Origin: Sva-07 sp964651825
GTDB taxonomy: Bacteria; Actinomycetota; Acidimicrobiia; Acidimicrobiales; Ilumatobacteraceae
Direction: 5' to 3'
Length of the DNA: 17,431 nucleotides
Assembly: GCA_964651825.1 (NCBI GenBank)
Contig: CAZYWK010000079.1
Span: 1 to 17,431 of the forward strand
The position numbers and the translations under genes are program-made. The notes under the pieces were generated by a model, which was given only the letters and a program-made list of their open reading frames with translations, ran no database searches and had not been told where the DNA came from. Positions 1 to 8,981 of this stretch are shown here, piece by piece. Numbering within the stretch: position 1 is the first letter of the stretch; every line of letters begins with the position of its first letter.

Positions 1-2407
1 GCTCGGCATCGGCGCGTCGGCCGAGCAGCGCGGCCAGATTGCCGCGCAACCGGTCGGCCGGGCCGAGGTTCACCGTGAACCCCACCTGCATCGTCTGGCG
101 GGCGAACGCGTCGAGCTCGCGATACAGCACCTCGGCCTGCTCGCTGTCGGCCAGCGCCGTGCACACCTCGGCGAGGTAGCTGAGGCTTCCCGGCCAGGTG
201 GCGTCACGCGGCACCGCCGCGAAGCCCTCGCACGCGAGCGCGTCGAACTCTCGACGGGCCTCGTCCAGCATGCCGACGTCCGCGAAGAGCGCGGTGAGAC
301 CCGGCCGCCACACCGCCTGGTCGGCCTGGAGTGCGGCCGCGACGCGCATCGCCGGCGCCACTTCCTCCAACCGGCCCTGCTCGCGCCGGATGGCGTACAT
401 CTGCACCCCGTACACGCCGGCGCCGAACTCGGTGCGTGCCGATGCCGCCAACGCCGATGCCCGTTCGGCGAGCTCCTCCGCCTCGTCGAGGCGTCCGTCG
501 ATCAGGGCGAACATCACGTCGAACGCGAGCGACTGGTAGCGGTAGATCACGAACTGGCCCCGCTCGGCCGCCTCGCGCAGCGCCGGCAAGCCATCCCGGG
601 CGTCGGCCAACCGTCCCAGTCGCATCAGTCCACGCACGTAGCAGCCGCGGGCGAAGCAGTACGCCCAGAGGTCGTTGAGCGCCAGCGCCAGCTCGCACAC
701 CTCGGCGGCAGTCTCGGTGTAGACGAAGGAGTTCTCCTCGTAGATCAGCGCGCACTGCAGGGCCGACATGAGCACCGTCGGATCACCGTGACGGCGCGCC
801 GCGACCATGCTGGCGTCGCCCACGGGCTTGGCCTCCTTCATCCGCCCAGCGAGCGCGAGCGCCAACGCCAGCGATGCCTGCACCCGGGCGCGCAGCGGGC
901 TGTCCTCCCCGCCGACCAGTTCGAGCGCCTCCGACATGATCCGCACCGACTCGTCACCGGGCAGTCCCGGCATCTGCACGGCGAAGTCGAAACCCACGGC
1001 CGCCTGCACCGCCTGCTCGACCAGCCCTCGCTCACGCGCGGCCCGGAAGGCCCGCTCGAACACCTCCATCGCCTGCTGGTTGCTGCCCTTGCGGGACAAC
1101 GCCGANNNNNNNNNNNNNNNNNNNNNNNNNNNNNNNNNNNNNNNNNNNNNNNNNNNNNNNNNNNNNNNNNNNNNNNNNNNNNNNNNNNNNNNNNNNNNNN
1201 NNNNNGAGATCCGTCGCGCGACATCGGTGCGGCGGAGCTCGGCCAGCAGCGCCGCGAGCGAATCGGGCATCTCGGCGGCCGTATCGCGGAAGGTGGCGAC
1301 CAGCAGCAGCAACCCTTCGGTGCTCGACCGGGCGAGGTGCCGGAAGAGCGCCAGCGTCTGCTGGCCTGCCCAGTGCAGATCGTCGATCAGCACGACCACC
1401 GGGCGTCCCGTCGCGGCCAGCGCGAGCATCGCATCCACTGCGGTGAAGAAGCGGTACCGCTCGGTGTCGGGGTCGGCGCTCGGCGCACGCTCGAGTCCCG
1501 GGATCCGGCGTTCGATCTGGGGGAGGAGGACCGCCGTCTCGGCGACCTGCTCGCGGTGTTGTTCGAGCAGTTCGTCGGGCATCGCCCGCAACAGGTGGTC
1601 GAGTGCCGAGACGAACGGCTGATAGGGCACCGCCAACTCCGCGTCGCACGCGCCGTATGCGACGGCGGCACCATGGTCACCGGCCCACCGGGCGAACTCG
1701 ACGGCGAGTCGCGTCTTTCCCGCACCCGCCTCCCCACCGATCAGTATCGCTCGGCGTGCGCCGTCGCCCACCGCCGACCACGCCTCGAGCAAGGTCTCCC
1801 ACTCGCCGCTGCGACCGACGAACGGTGCGCCGCTCTCGACGGCCAGTGCCGAGGGCAGCGCCACGGCGAACGGCCCGGCCGGAGCGGTCAGTTCGACCGG
1901 GCCCCACTCGACCTCGAACGCCTCGATCGGCTCGGCGAGACCCTTCAGGGGCAGCGGGCCGAGCGCCCGGAACCGCGCTCCCGAACGGTCGAACGCGAGC
2001 TGACGGACGAGTCCACTGGCCACGATCTGCCCGGGCGCCGCAACGGACTGGAGCCGCGCGGCCACCACCACCGGCAAGCCGTAGCAGTCGCCGTCCTCCC
2101 AGCTGACATCGCCGACGCCCAACCCGACCCTGACCTGCAACGTCGGGAGGCTGCCGGCGACGGACTGCTGCACGGCGATCGCCGCCAGCACGGCATCGGT
2201 CGACGCGTCGAAGGCCGCCATGATCCCGTCGCCCGCGGTCTTCACGACGGTGCCGCGGTGGTCGGCGACGATCTGGTGCAGGTGCCGTTCGAGGTCGCGG
2301 AACAACTCGTCGGCAGCCGCTTCACCCAGTTCGGTTCGCAGCGACGTCGACTCCACCGCATCGGTGAAGAGGATCGTCGACGTGGTTGTTGGCACGGCCG
2401 ACCCCAT
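1..2407 (-). CDS. Cyclase-domain / AAA ATPase / TPR-like signalling protein (C-terminus beyond window)
   Basis: Probable multidomain regulator of the class III cyclase-AAA (STAND-like) family. I translated it by hand from the ATG at 2407, which has the G-rich Shine-Dalgarno GCAGGGGG just upstream. Residues 10-165 are cyclase-like: ILFTDAVEST (metal Asp16), VKTAGDG (Lys56, Asp60), then GLPVVVAARL (Arg118). The transition-state Asn normally found in VNxAAR is Val114, so activity may be reduced or lost. Residues 195-401 form an AAA domain with Walker A GGEAGAGKT (224-232) and Walker B VVVLIDDLHW (337-346). After the 100-N gap the same frame resumes and continues to base 1 as Ala/Leu/Glu-rich helical repeats resembling TPRs. 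I see no C-terminal HTH, because the end is missing. It is divergent from the DUF4242 gene. Signal and target are unknown. Confidence 0.85.
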   Translation of the reverse strand, partial: MGSAVPTTTSTILFTDAVESTSLRTELGEAAADELFRDLERHLHQIVADHRGTVVKTAGDGIMAAFDASTDAVLAAIAVQQSVAGSLPTLQVRVGLGVGDVSWEDGDCYGLPVVVAARLQSVAAPGQIVASGLVRQLAFDRSGARFRALGPLPLKGLAEPIEAFEVEWGPVELTAPAGPFAVALPSALAVESGAPFVGRSGEWETLLEAWSAVGDGARRAILIGGEAGAGKTRLAVEFARWAGDHGAAVAYGACDAELAVPYQPFVSALDHLLRAMPDELLEQHREQVAETAVLLPQIERRIPGLERAPSADPDTERYRFFTAVDAMLALAATGRPVVVLIDDLHWAGQQTLALFRHLARSSTEGLLLLVATFRDTAAEMPDSLAALLAELRRTDVARRIXXXXXXXXXXXXXXXXXXXXXXXXXXXXXXXXXXSALSRKGSNQQAMEVFERAFRAARERGLVEQAVQAAVGFDFAVQMPGLPGDESVRIMSEALELVGGEDSPLRARVQASLALALALAGRMKEAKPVGDASMVAARRHGDPTVLMSALQCALIYEENSFVYTETAAEVCELALALNDLWAYCFARGCYVRGLMRLGRLADARDGLPALREAAERGQFVIYRYQSLAFDVMFALIDGRLDEAEELAERASALAASARTEFGAGVYGVQMYAIRREQGRLEEVAPAMRVAAALQADQAVWRPGLTALFADVGMLDEARREFDALACEGFAAVPRDATWPGSLSYLAEVCTALADSEQAEVLYRELDAFARQTMQVGFTVNLGPADRLRGNLAALLGRRADAE
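1106..1205. other. Scaffold gap of 100 Ns
   Basis: A run of exactly 100 Ns, the usual placeholder for a gap of unknown size. It falls inside the cyclase/AAA gene, between the end of the ATPase core (after residue 400) and the helical repeat region. Reading frames on both sides agree at this length (codon starts congruent modulo 3), but that has a one-in-three chance of being accidental, so the protein length across the gap is not known. Confidence 0.98.
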
Positions 2408-2443
2408 TTCCCCCTGCGAGCAACGGCCCAGGCCCACTAGTCA

Positions 2444-2456
2444 GGATGGACCATCC
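2444..2456. promoter_or_regulatory. 13-bp palindrome in divergent intergenic region
   Basis: GGATGG-A-CCATCC is a perfect 6-bp inverted repeat around a single central base. It lies 37 nt upstream of the cyclase/AAA start and about 110 nt upstream of the DUF4242 start. Its position suits an operator for the divergent genes. No regulator is identified and the palindrome is short, so this is tentative. Confidence 0.3.
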
Positions 2457-2509
2457 CATTGTGGACCTCTGAGGCGTGGGAGAAAACAAGAAAATGGCCC
2501 GAACCGGTC

Positions 2510-2538
2510 ATGACACGCGAGCTGACGGTGTTTACCGT
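2510..2538 (+). promoter_or_regulatory. Sigma-A-like promoter of the DUF4242-acyl-CoA dehydrogenase pair
   Basis: A -35-like ATGACA (2510-2515) and a TANNNT -10 TACCGT (2533-2538) are separated by 17 nt. Transcription would begin near 2545, giving a short leader that contains AAGGAG at 2557-2562, 5 nt before the DUF4242 ATG. The -10 overlaps an inverted repeat (ACGGT at 2525-2529, ACCGT at 2534-2538), a possible operator. Confidence 0.5.
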
Positions 2539-2567
2539 GGTCAGTCTCCGAGCAGCAAGGAGATGCC

Positions 2568-2822
2568 ATGAGTCTGTTCGTCATCGAGCGACACTTCGCC
2601 GAGGTGCTCGACGTGGCCGGTCTCGACCACGCCGGCATCAGAGCGGTCAACGACGACGTCGGCATCCGCTGGCTCTACTCCTTCCTCTCGGCCGACAAGA
2701 AGAAGACCTTCTGCCTGTACGAAGCACCCAGCGCCGAGGCCATCCGCGAGGCCGCGGCGCGACTGGGCATCCCGGCCGACGAGATCGTCGCCGTGGAGCA
2801 GTTCGGCCCGGTACCGGTCTGA
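2568..2822 (+). CDS. DUF4242 (SCO4226-like) small protein
   Basis: An 84-residue protein of the DUF4242 family. The family pattern is visible: an N-terminal strand MSLFVIER, then IRWLYSFLSADKKKTFCLYEAPS (33-55 region), then an EAIREAAARLGIPADEIVAVE helix-strand end. The length suits a single ferredoxin-like domain. A Streptomyces member (SCO4226) has been described as nickel-binding. Here the segment after Trp35 reads LYSF with no His, so I do not claim metal binding. The start is fixed by AAGGAG 5 nt upstream. It lies 64 nt before the acyl-CoA dehydrogenase gene in the same direction, with no clear promoter or terminator between them, so the two are probably co-transcribed. Cytoplasmic; the physiological role is unknown. 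Confidence 0.85.
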   Translation: MSLFVIERHFAEVLDVAGLDHAGIRAVNDDVGIRWLYSFLSADKKKTFCLYEAPSAEAIREAAARLGIPADEIVAVEQFGPVPV

Positions 2823-2886
2823 CACTCGGCCGGACCCGCCGGTCGAATCACACCTGAACACACCACCCTGAAAGGGGTCACGCACC

Positions 2887-4071
2887 ATGACCACCATCCA
2901 TCACGATGTCACGCGCCTGCTCACCGACGAGATGCTCGCCGGGTTCGACGAGCGGGCCGCGATCCACGACCGAGACAACACGTTCTTCGACGAGGACTTC
3001 GAGGCGCTACGCAACTCGGGGTACCTGCTCGCCACCGTGCCCAGCGACATGGGCGGCGGTGGGCTGGGCCTCGACGAGTACGTCAAGCTGCACAGCCGGC
3101 TCGCCTACTACGCCGCCCCCACCGCGCTCGGGGTGAACATGCACACGTACTGGACCGGCGTGGCCTCCGACCTGCGCAGTGCGGGCGACCACTCCTGCGA
3201 CTTCCTGCTCGACGCGGCGATGCGCGGCGAGGTCCTGGCCGCGCTGCACGGCGAAGCCGGCAACGACCTCCCGTTGCTGCTGTCGACGAGCACCGCCGAG
3301 CGGGTGGACGGCGGCTGGAAGATCAACGGCCACAAGATCTTCGGGTCGCTCAGCCCGGTGTGGACCCTCGGCGGGTTCCACGCCATGAGCACCGACGATC
3401 CCGCCGCACCGCAGATCGTCCATGGGTTCGTCGACCACGACGCGAGCGGCCTCGTCGTGGTCGACACGTGGGACACGTTCGGCATGCGTGCCACGCAGAG
3501 CCAGGACACCGTGTTCCACGACGTCTTCGTGCCCGACTCGCAGGTGGCGCTGGTGTGCCCGGCCGGGTTCGCCGGCGCGGGCATGTTCCACGTCGCCGTC
3601 TTCGCCTGGGCGCTCCTCGGCTTCGCGGCCGTCTATCAGGGCATCGCCCATCGTGCGTTCGACATCACCATCGAGAAGGCTCCGCAACGGTCCTCGATCG
3701 CTCTCACCCGATCGATGGCGTACCACCCCGAGGTGCAGCACCTGGTGGCCGACATGCGCATCGCGCTCGATTCCATCGACGCCATGGTCGACCGCACGGC
3801 GACCGACTGGGCGACCGGTGTGGAGCACGAGGACTGGCCCGTTCGGCTGGTCGCCACCCGCCAGTTCGTCATCAATCAGACGATGGCGATCGTCGGGTGG
3901 GCGCTCGACGTGTCGGGCGGCTCGGCATCGTTCAAGCGGAATCGGCTCGAGCAGCTGTTCCGTGATTCGAGCATGGGACGCTTCCACCCCGGCAACACAC
4001 TGCTCGCCCACGAGCTGATCGGCAAGCTCTGCCTGGGCATCGACCCCGACGAGTCACCGCGCTGGGGTTGA
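2887..4071 (+). CDS. Acyl-CoA dehydrogenase-family flavoprotein, catalytic Glu motif absent
   Basis: A 394-residue protein of the acyl-CoA dehydrogenase fold, of normal length. The N-terminal helical domain includes VPSDMGGGGLGLDEYVKLH (about 52-70). The middle beta domain has GGWKINGHKIFGSLSP (about 142-157) and a later GMRATQSQD stretch. The C-terminal helical domain ends in LFRDSSMGRFHPGN (357-370). Classical medium/short-chain enzymes have Tyr-Glu-Gly at the position occupied here by Phe366-His367-Pro368, so the usual base is missing. The protein may place the base elsewhere (as isovaleryl-CoA dehydrogenase does), or it may be a monooxygenase-like or non-dehydrogenating member. FAD binding is likely from the family. 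AAAGGGG lies upstream of the ATG at 2887. Probably in an operon with the DUF4242 gene. Substrate unknown. Confidence 0.85.
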   Translation: MTTIHHDVTRLLTDEMLAGFDERAAIHDRDNTFFDEDFEALRNSGYLLATVPSDMGGGGLGLDEYVKLHSRLAYYAAPTALGVNMHTYWTGVASDLRSAGDHSCDFLLDAAMRGEVLAALHGEAGNDLPLLLSTSTAERVDGGWKINGHKIFGSLSPVWTLGGFHAMSTDDPAAPQIVHGFVDHDASGLVVVDTWDTFGMRATQSQDTVFHDVFVPDSQVALVCPAGFAGAGMFHVAVFAWALLGFAAVYQGIAHRAFDITIEKAPQRSSIALTRSMAYHPEVQHLVADMRIALDSIDAMVDRTATDWATGVEHEDWPVRLVATRQFVINQTMAIVGWALDVSGGSASFKRNRLEQLFRDSSMGRFHPGNTLLAHELIGKLCLGIDPDESPRWG

Positions 4072-4081
4072 GCGGCAGCGC

Positions 4082-4104
4082 GACGGCCTCGGCGGGGGGC
4101 CGTC
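4082..4104 (+). terminator. GC-rich stem-loop after the acyl-CoA dehydrogenase gene
   Basis: GACGGCC (4082-4088) and GGCCGTC (4098-4104) form a 7-bp stem with a 9-nt loop, 10 nt after the stop codon. There is no T tract, so it is at best an imperfect intrinsic terminator or an mRNA 3'-end protecting hairpin. Confidence 0.35.
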
Positions 4105-4164
4105 AGGGGTGATGGGACGGCGGCGGTCGGTTCGGGGAGGATTTCCCGGAAGAATGGCGGCGCC

Positions 4165-5891
<1,727 letters not shown>

Positions 5892-5895
<4 letters not shown>

Positions 5896-7169
5896 GCGCG
5901 ATCCCGCGGCGGTTGCTGCCGGATACCGCCACGATCGGCGACGACGGGTCGCTGACGGTCGGCGGATGTTCGATCGCCGAGGTGGCCGCCGAGTTCGGCA
6001 CGCCGGTGTTCGTGTACGACGAGGCCCACCTGCGCAACCGGTGCCGTGAGGCGGTCGGAGCGTTCGGCCACCAGCGGGTCGTGTACGCGACGAAGGCGTT
6101 CCTGTGCAAGGCGATGGCGCGTCTGGCCTACGACGAGGGACTGCTGCTCGACGTCGCCTCCGGTGGCGAGCTGCACGTCGCGCTCGCCGCGGGGGTGCCG
6201 GCCTCGGCGTGCACGCTGCACGGCAACAACAAGTCGGTGGCCGAGCTCCGCCAGGCGATCGCGGTCGGTGTGCGCCACATCGTCGTCGACTCCTTCGACG
6301 AGCTCGACCGCCTCGACGCACTCGCGACCGAGGGCGTCGGCCCGACCCAGAAGATCCTGTTGCGCATCACGCCCGGCGTGCACGCCCATACGCACGAGTT
6401 CATCGCCACCGGGCAGGACGACTCGAAGTTCGGGTTCAACCTCGGCAACGGCGACGCGCTGCGGGCGGTCGACCGGGCGCGGCGGTCGTCGTCGGTCGAG
6501 CTGGTCGGCGTGCACTGCCACATCGGCTCGAACGTGTTCGAAGCCTCGTCGTTCGCCAAGGCGGCCGAGGTGATGGCCGACTTCGCGGTGCCACTCGACC
6601 TGCCCGAACTCGTGCTCGGCGGCGGGCTCGGCGTGGCCTACGTGGAGAGCGAGGAGGCGCCGTCGATCACCCAGTGGGGCAACGTGCTGCTCGACGCGTG
6701 CGCCGCGCTCGGTGTGCGCTCGAACGTGAGCGTCGAGCCGGGCCGGGCGATCGTCGCCGCCGCCGCGATGACGGTGTACACGGTCGGCACGATCAAGGAG
6801 ATCCCGGGCGTGCGCACCTATGTCGCGGTCGACGGCGGGATGAGCGACAACCCGCGGCCGGTGCTGTACGGGTCGGGCTACGAGTCGTTCCTGCCCCGCT
6901 CCGTCGACGCCGATCGTCCGTTGACGGCGCGGCTGGTCGGCAAGCACTGTGAGTCGGGCGACGTGCTGTCGTTCGAGGCCCGCCTGCCCGCCGACCTCGC
7001 TGTCGGCGACCTGCTCGCGATGCCGGTGACCGGCGCCTATGGCCACTCGATGGGCTCGAACTACAACAAGATCACCCGCCCCCCGGTCGTGTTCGCCGCC
7101 GACGGCGAGGCTCGCCTGGTCGTGCGCCGCGAGACGTTCGACGATCTCCTCGCCACCGACCTCGGCTGA
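5892..7169 (+). CDS. lysA: Diaminopimelate decarboxylase
   Basis: PLP-dependent fold-type III decarboxylase that converts meso-diaminopimelate to L-lysine, the last step of lysine synthesis. 425 residues, normal length. The PLP lysine is Lys68 in YATKAF. Other motifs are HGNNKS, SKFGFNL (about 178), HCHIGSN (208), the phosphate-binding LGGGLG (about 241), EPGR (282) and, across the dimer, CESGD (353-357) and YGHSMGSNYN (383). The start is the GTG at 5892, overlapping the argS TGA as GTGA. This 4-nt overlap implies translational coupling to argS, the standard actinobacterial arrangement. In the canonical cluster hom follows directly; here 5.7 kb intervenes. Confidence 0.97.
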
Positions 7170-7197
7170 TACGACGCAGACCCGCGACGAACGCCCG

Positions 7198-7501
7198 ATG
7201 CGGCCGATCCATACGGCGCAGCTCGACAAGCGCCGGCCGGTGCTGGTGCTGACCCGAGCACACGCGATCGACCAGCTCACGCATGTCACCCGTCGCGCCG
7301 ATCACGACGACGGCGCGAGGTCTCCGTACCGAAGTGGCCGTCGGCCCCGCCAACGGGCTCGATCCGGCCAGCGTCGTGAGCTGCGACAACATCGTCACCA
7401 TCGCGAGAACCGCGGTGGGCGACCGCATCGGCTTCCTCCTCGACGAACAGGAAGACGTGCTCGCGGCGGCGATCCAGTGGGCGTTCGACCTTCGGTCGTG
7501 A
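7198..7501 (+). pseudogene. mazF: Frameshifted orphan MazF/PemK-type endoribonuclease toxin
   Basis: Two frames together give one MazF toxin. From the ATG at 7198 the protein reads MRPIHTAQLDKRRPVLVLTR and on to LTHVT. The family continuation VAPITTTARGLRTEV and then SVVSCDNIVTI up to AIQWAFDLRS lies in the next frame and ends at 7501. Removing one C from the CCC at 7289-7291 rejoins them into a protein of 100 residues, normal for the family. The catalytic Arg (KRRPV) and the Thr of APIT are thus on opposite sides of the break, so neither piece should be active alone. MazF cuts mRNA at short sequences. No antitoxin gene fits in the 28 nt before it. It may be a decayed toxin or a sequencing error. 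A separate 72-aa ORF could start at the ATG at 7283. It converges on vapC with 5 nt between them. Confidence 0.85.
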
Positions 7502-7506
7502 CGGCG

Positions 7507-7908
7507 TCACGCACCGACGACGGTGAGGCCGATCGAGCGGGCCGCTTGGGCCTGGCGAACGTCGAACGTGAGCAACGTGGTGACGGTGCCGGCGCGGAGG
7601 GCGGCGGCGAGATGGATCGCGTCGAGTGAGCGACATCCGGTCTGCTCAGCCACTCGGGCGGCTTCGTTGCAGGTCGTGGCGTCGAGCGCCACGAGGGCGA
7701 AGGCGTCGAGGTCGACGGTGAGCTGGGTGCGGGCCGCGGTCCACGCCGCGCCGTCGAGCAGTCGGGCGAGGTTGCGGCGAACCTCGACCTCGGTGAGACG
7801 GGACGTTACGAGCACGGGGTCGGTCGCCATGAGGTCGACCGCCGCCGCCGAGTCGTGCTCATCGACGTAGCGCTTGAGGAGCGCGCTCGAGTCGACGTAC
7901 AGCGTCAC
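7507..7908 (-). CDS. vapC: VapC PIN-domain ribonuclease toxin
   Basis: A 133-residue PIN-domain Mg-dependent ribonuclease, the toxin of a type II VapBC pair; family members cut tRNA or rRNA. The acidic active-site set is complete: Asp6 (YVDSSAL), Glu40 (RLTEVEVRRN), Asp96 (SLDAIHLAAA) and Asp116 (LLTFD). Nothing suggests damage. The GTG start at 7908 overlaps the vapB TGA as GTGA, so translation is coupled to the antitoxin. Expression should follow the vapB promoter at 8172-8177. Cytoplasmic. The target RNA cannot be read from sequence. Confidence 0.93.
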   Translation of the reverse strand: MTLYVDSSALLKRYVDEHDSAAAVDLMATDPVLVTSRLTEVEVRRNLARLLDGAAWTAARTQLTVDLDAFALVALDATTCNEAARVAEQTGCRSLDAIHLAAALRAGTVTTLLTFDVRQAQAARSIGLTVVGA

Positions 7909-8165
7909 CGATCGCCGCGATCGTCGCCGAGCGCCTCGATCACCGACGCCGTCGACTTGTGGCGCTTCACCTCGTCCAGCCCGACCCGACGCGGCGCTTC
8001 GATCCAGCCCTCGGCGATACCGCGGCCGACGACCCCGCCGGTATCGAACGGCACGATGCGCGCCACGGGTCGACCCCGGTCGGTCACCACGACCGTCTCG
8101 CCGTCGGCCACCCGTGCCAGGTGTTCCGACAGGTGGGCCTTGAGCTCCCGAACTCCGACATCCAT
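7905..8165 (-). CDS. vapB: VapB antitoxin, Phd/YefM family
   Basis: An 86-residue antitoxin. The N-terminal Phd/YefM DNA-binding dimerisation part is MDVGVRELKAHLSEHLARVA followed by GETVVVTDRGRPVARIVPF (residues 1-41). The C-terminal tail, 42-86, would wrap around VapC (GWIEAPRRVGLDEVKRHKS). It neutralises VapC and normally represses its own promoter. The ATG at 8165 has no Shine-Dalgarno, and a -10 TAATGT ends 6 nt before it, so the mRNA is probably leaderless. A duplicated 10-bp motif flanks this -10 and overlaps the start codon, a likely autoregulatory operator. Coupled to vapC by a 4-nt overlap. Confidence 0.93.
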   Translation of the reverse strand: MDVGVRELKAHLSEHLARVADGETVVVTDRGRPVARIVPFDTGGVVGRGIAEGWIEAPRRVGLDEVKRHKSTASVIEALGDDRGDR

Positions 8166-8194
8166 GTGACTACATTAGCAAGGAATGTGACTAC
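8164..8194 (-). promoter_or_regulatory. vapBC leaderless promoter with duplicated operator
   Basis: On the plus strand ATGTGACTAC occurs at 8164-8173 and again, identically, at 8185-8194, a spacing of 21 bp (two helical turns). On the minus strand the -10 box TAATGT (8177-8172) lies between them and shares two bases with the first copy, with 6 nt before the vapB ATG. The repeat nearest vapB includes its start codon. No -35 is recognisable. VapB dimers bound to both copies would block RNA polymerase. Confidence 0.7.
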
Positions 8195-8221
8195 CAGATC
8201 GTGGTTCGGCTATCAGCGAGA

Positions 8222-8235
8222 TCCCGCATGCGGGA
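8222..8235. promoter_or_regulatory. 14-bp perfect palindrome between vapB and the ASCH gene
   Basis: TCCCGCATGCGGGA is perfectly self-complementary. It lies 57 nt upstream of the vapB start and 55 nt beyond the ASCH gene stop; both genes are on the minus strand. It could be a dimeric regulator site or help end ASCH transcription. No T tract follows. Confidence 0.4.
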
Positions 8236-8289
8236 CACATCCCAGGCGATACCAGATAGACGTCACGGCGGGCAGCCGAGCCGCGGGAT

Positions 8290-8877
8290 TCAGCAGCGTA
8301 CGTCGAGGTGGCGGACGACGGCGTGACCGCGCGGTGACAGCTCGTAGCCGGGGCTGTGGCTGATCGTCAGGCCGAGAGCCTTGAGTTTGCGGACGTCGTC
8401 CTTGAACGGGGCGGTCTCGCGGCCGAGCGAGGCGGCCAGGTCGGGGGCGCGCACATGCGGACGCGCGGCGATCAGCCGCAGGGTCGTGGCGGTCCACGGC
8501 CCGTGCGTGCTGCGGGCGTCGAGCCGGTCGAGGCGCGCCATGACGTCGGCGAGGTCGTCGGCCGAGAGGCGGTCGTCCTCGCGCAGGACGACGCGCGGAT
8601 CGACCCCGCCAGGGCGGACGCGAACCCGGTAGTCGGTGCCGTCGGCCTTCTGCTCGAGCATGGCGATCACGTCGTCGACCGTTGCGAAGCCGGCGCGGTG
8701 GGCGTCGTCGGGAGTGATGTCGGTGAGCGCGATCGGCGTGATCTCCACGATGTCGAGCATGCCGATCGCGGTGCGCAGCGTGCCGCCCGATCGCACGGTG
8801 GGCCGGACCTGCCGGCGAAAGAGCGTGTCGATCTCGCCGGAGGCGATGCGTTCGAGCGCGGCGTTGCGGATCAGCAT
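8290..8877 (-). CDS. ASCH-like domain protein with C-terminal winged helix
   Basis: A 195-residue protein from the ATG at 8877. An in-frame ATG further upstream (8982) would add 35 Arg/Pro/Ser-rich residues outside the family fold and would cross the divergent promoter, so it is rejected. The N-terminal part (1-60: LIRNAALERIASGEIDTLFRR, then GGTLRTAIGMLDIVEI) looks like an ASCH/PUA-like RNA-binding fold. The C-terminal part (about 125-195: THGPWTATTLRLIAARP, LAASLGRETAPFKDDVRKL, GYELSPRGHAVV) looks like a winged helix. A -10 TACGCT lies 8 nt before the ATG with no Shine-Dalgarno, so a leaderless transcript is likely. Divergent from the PemK-like gene with 117 nt between them, a layout seen in regulator-target pairs. 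Molecular role unknown. Confidence 0.75.
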   Translation of the reverse strand: MLIRNAALERIASGEIDTLFRRQVRPTVRSGGTLRTAIGMLDIVEITPIALTDITPDDAHRAGFATVDDVIAMLEQKADGTDYRVRVRPGGVDPRVVLREDDRLSADDLADVMARLDRLDARSTHGPWTATTLRLIAARPHVRAPDLAASLGRETAPFKDDVRKLKALGLTISHSPGYELSPRGHAVVRHLDVRC

Positions 8878-8885
8878 CGTCAACG

Positions 8886-8891
8886 AGCGTA
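8886..8891 (-). promoter_or_regulatory. -10 box of the ASCH-winged-helix gene
   Basis: TACGCT fits TANNNT and ends 8 nt before the ATG at 8877, suggesting a leaderless mRNA. No clear -35 was found. Confidence 0.45.
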
Positions 8892-8931
8892 GGTGTCGGT
8901 GCGGAGGCCTCGGTCTCGATCCGACGCCGGA

Positions 8932-8947
8932 CGCCGACACGTCGGCG
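8932..8947. promoter_or_regulatory. Near-palindrome between divergent ASCH and PemK genes
   Basis: CGCCGAC and GTCGGCG are perfect 7-bp arms separated by 2 bp, placed between the two divergent -10 boxes. A further GTGTCGG at 8893-8899 is the reverse complement of CCGACAC at 8934-8940, so the motif is partly repeated next to the ASCH promoter. A shared operator is plausible. Confidence 0.4.
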
Positions 8948-8981
8948 GACTGACGCCGCATTGGCAGTGAGGAACGAGACA

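Noticed and set aside
788..2440. Long plus-strand open frame of 550 codons over the cyclase/AAA gene
   Set aside because: It is Arg/His/Gly-rich with no family similarity and is the antisense shadow of the well-supported minus-strand gene; high GC makes such frames common.
7170..7197. Antitoxin gene for the MazF remnant
   Set aside because: Only 28 nt lie between lysA and the mazF start; the upstream open frame is a shadow of the lysA end.
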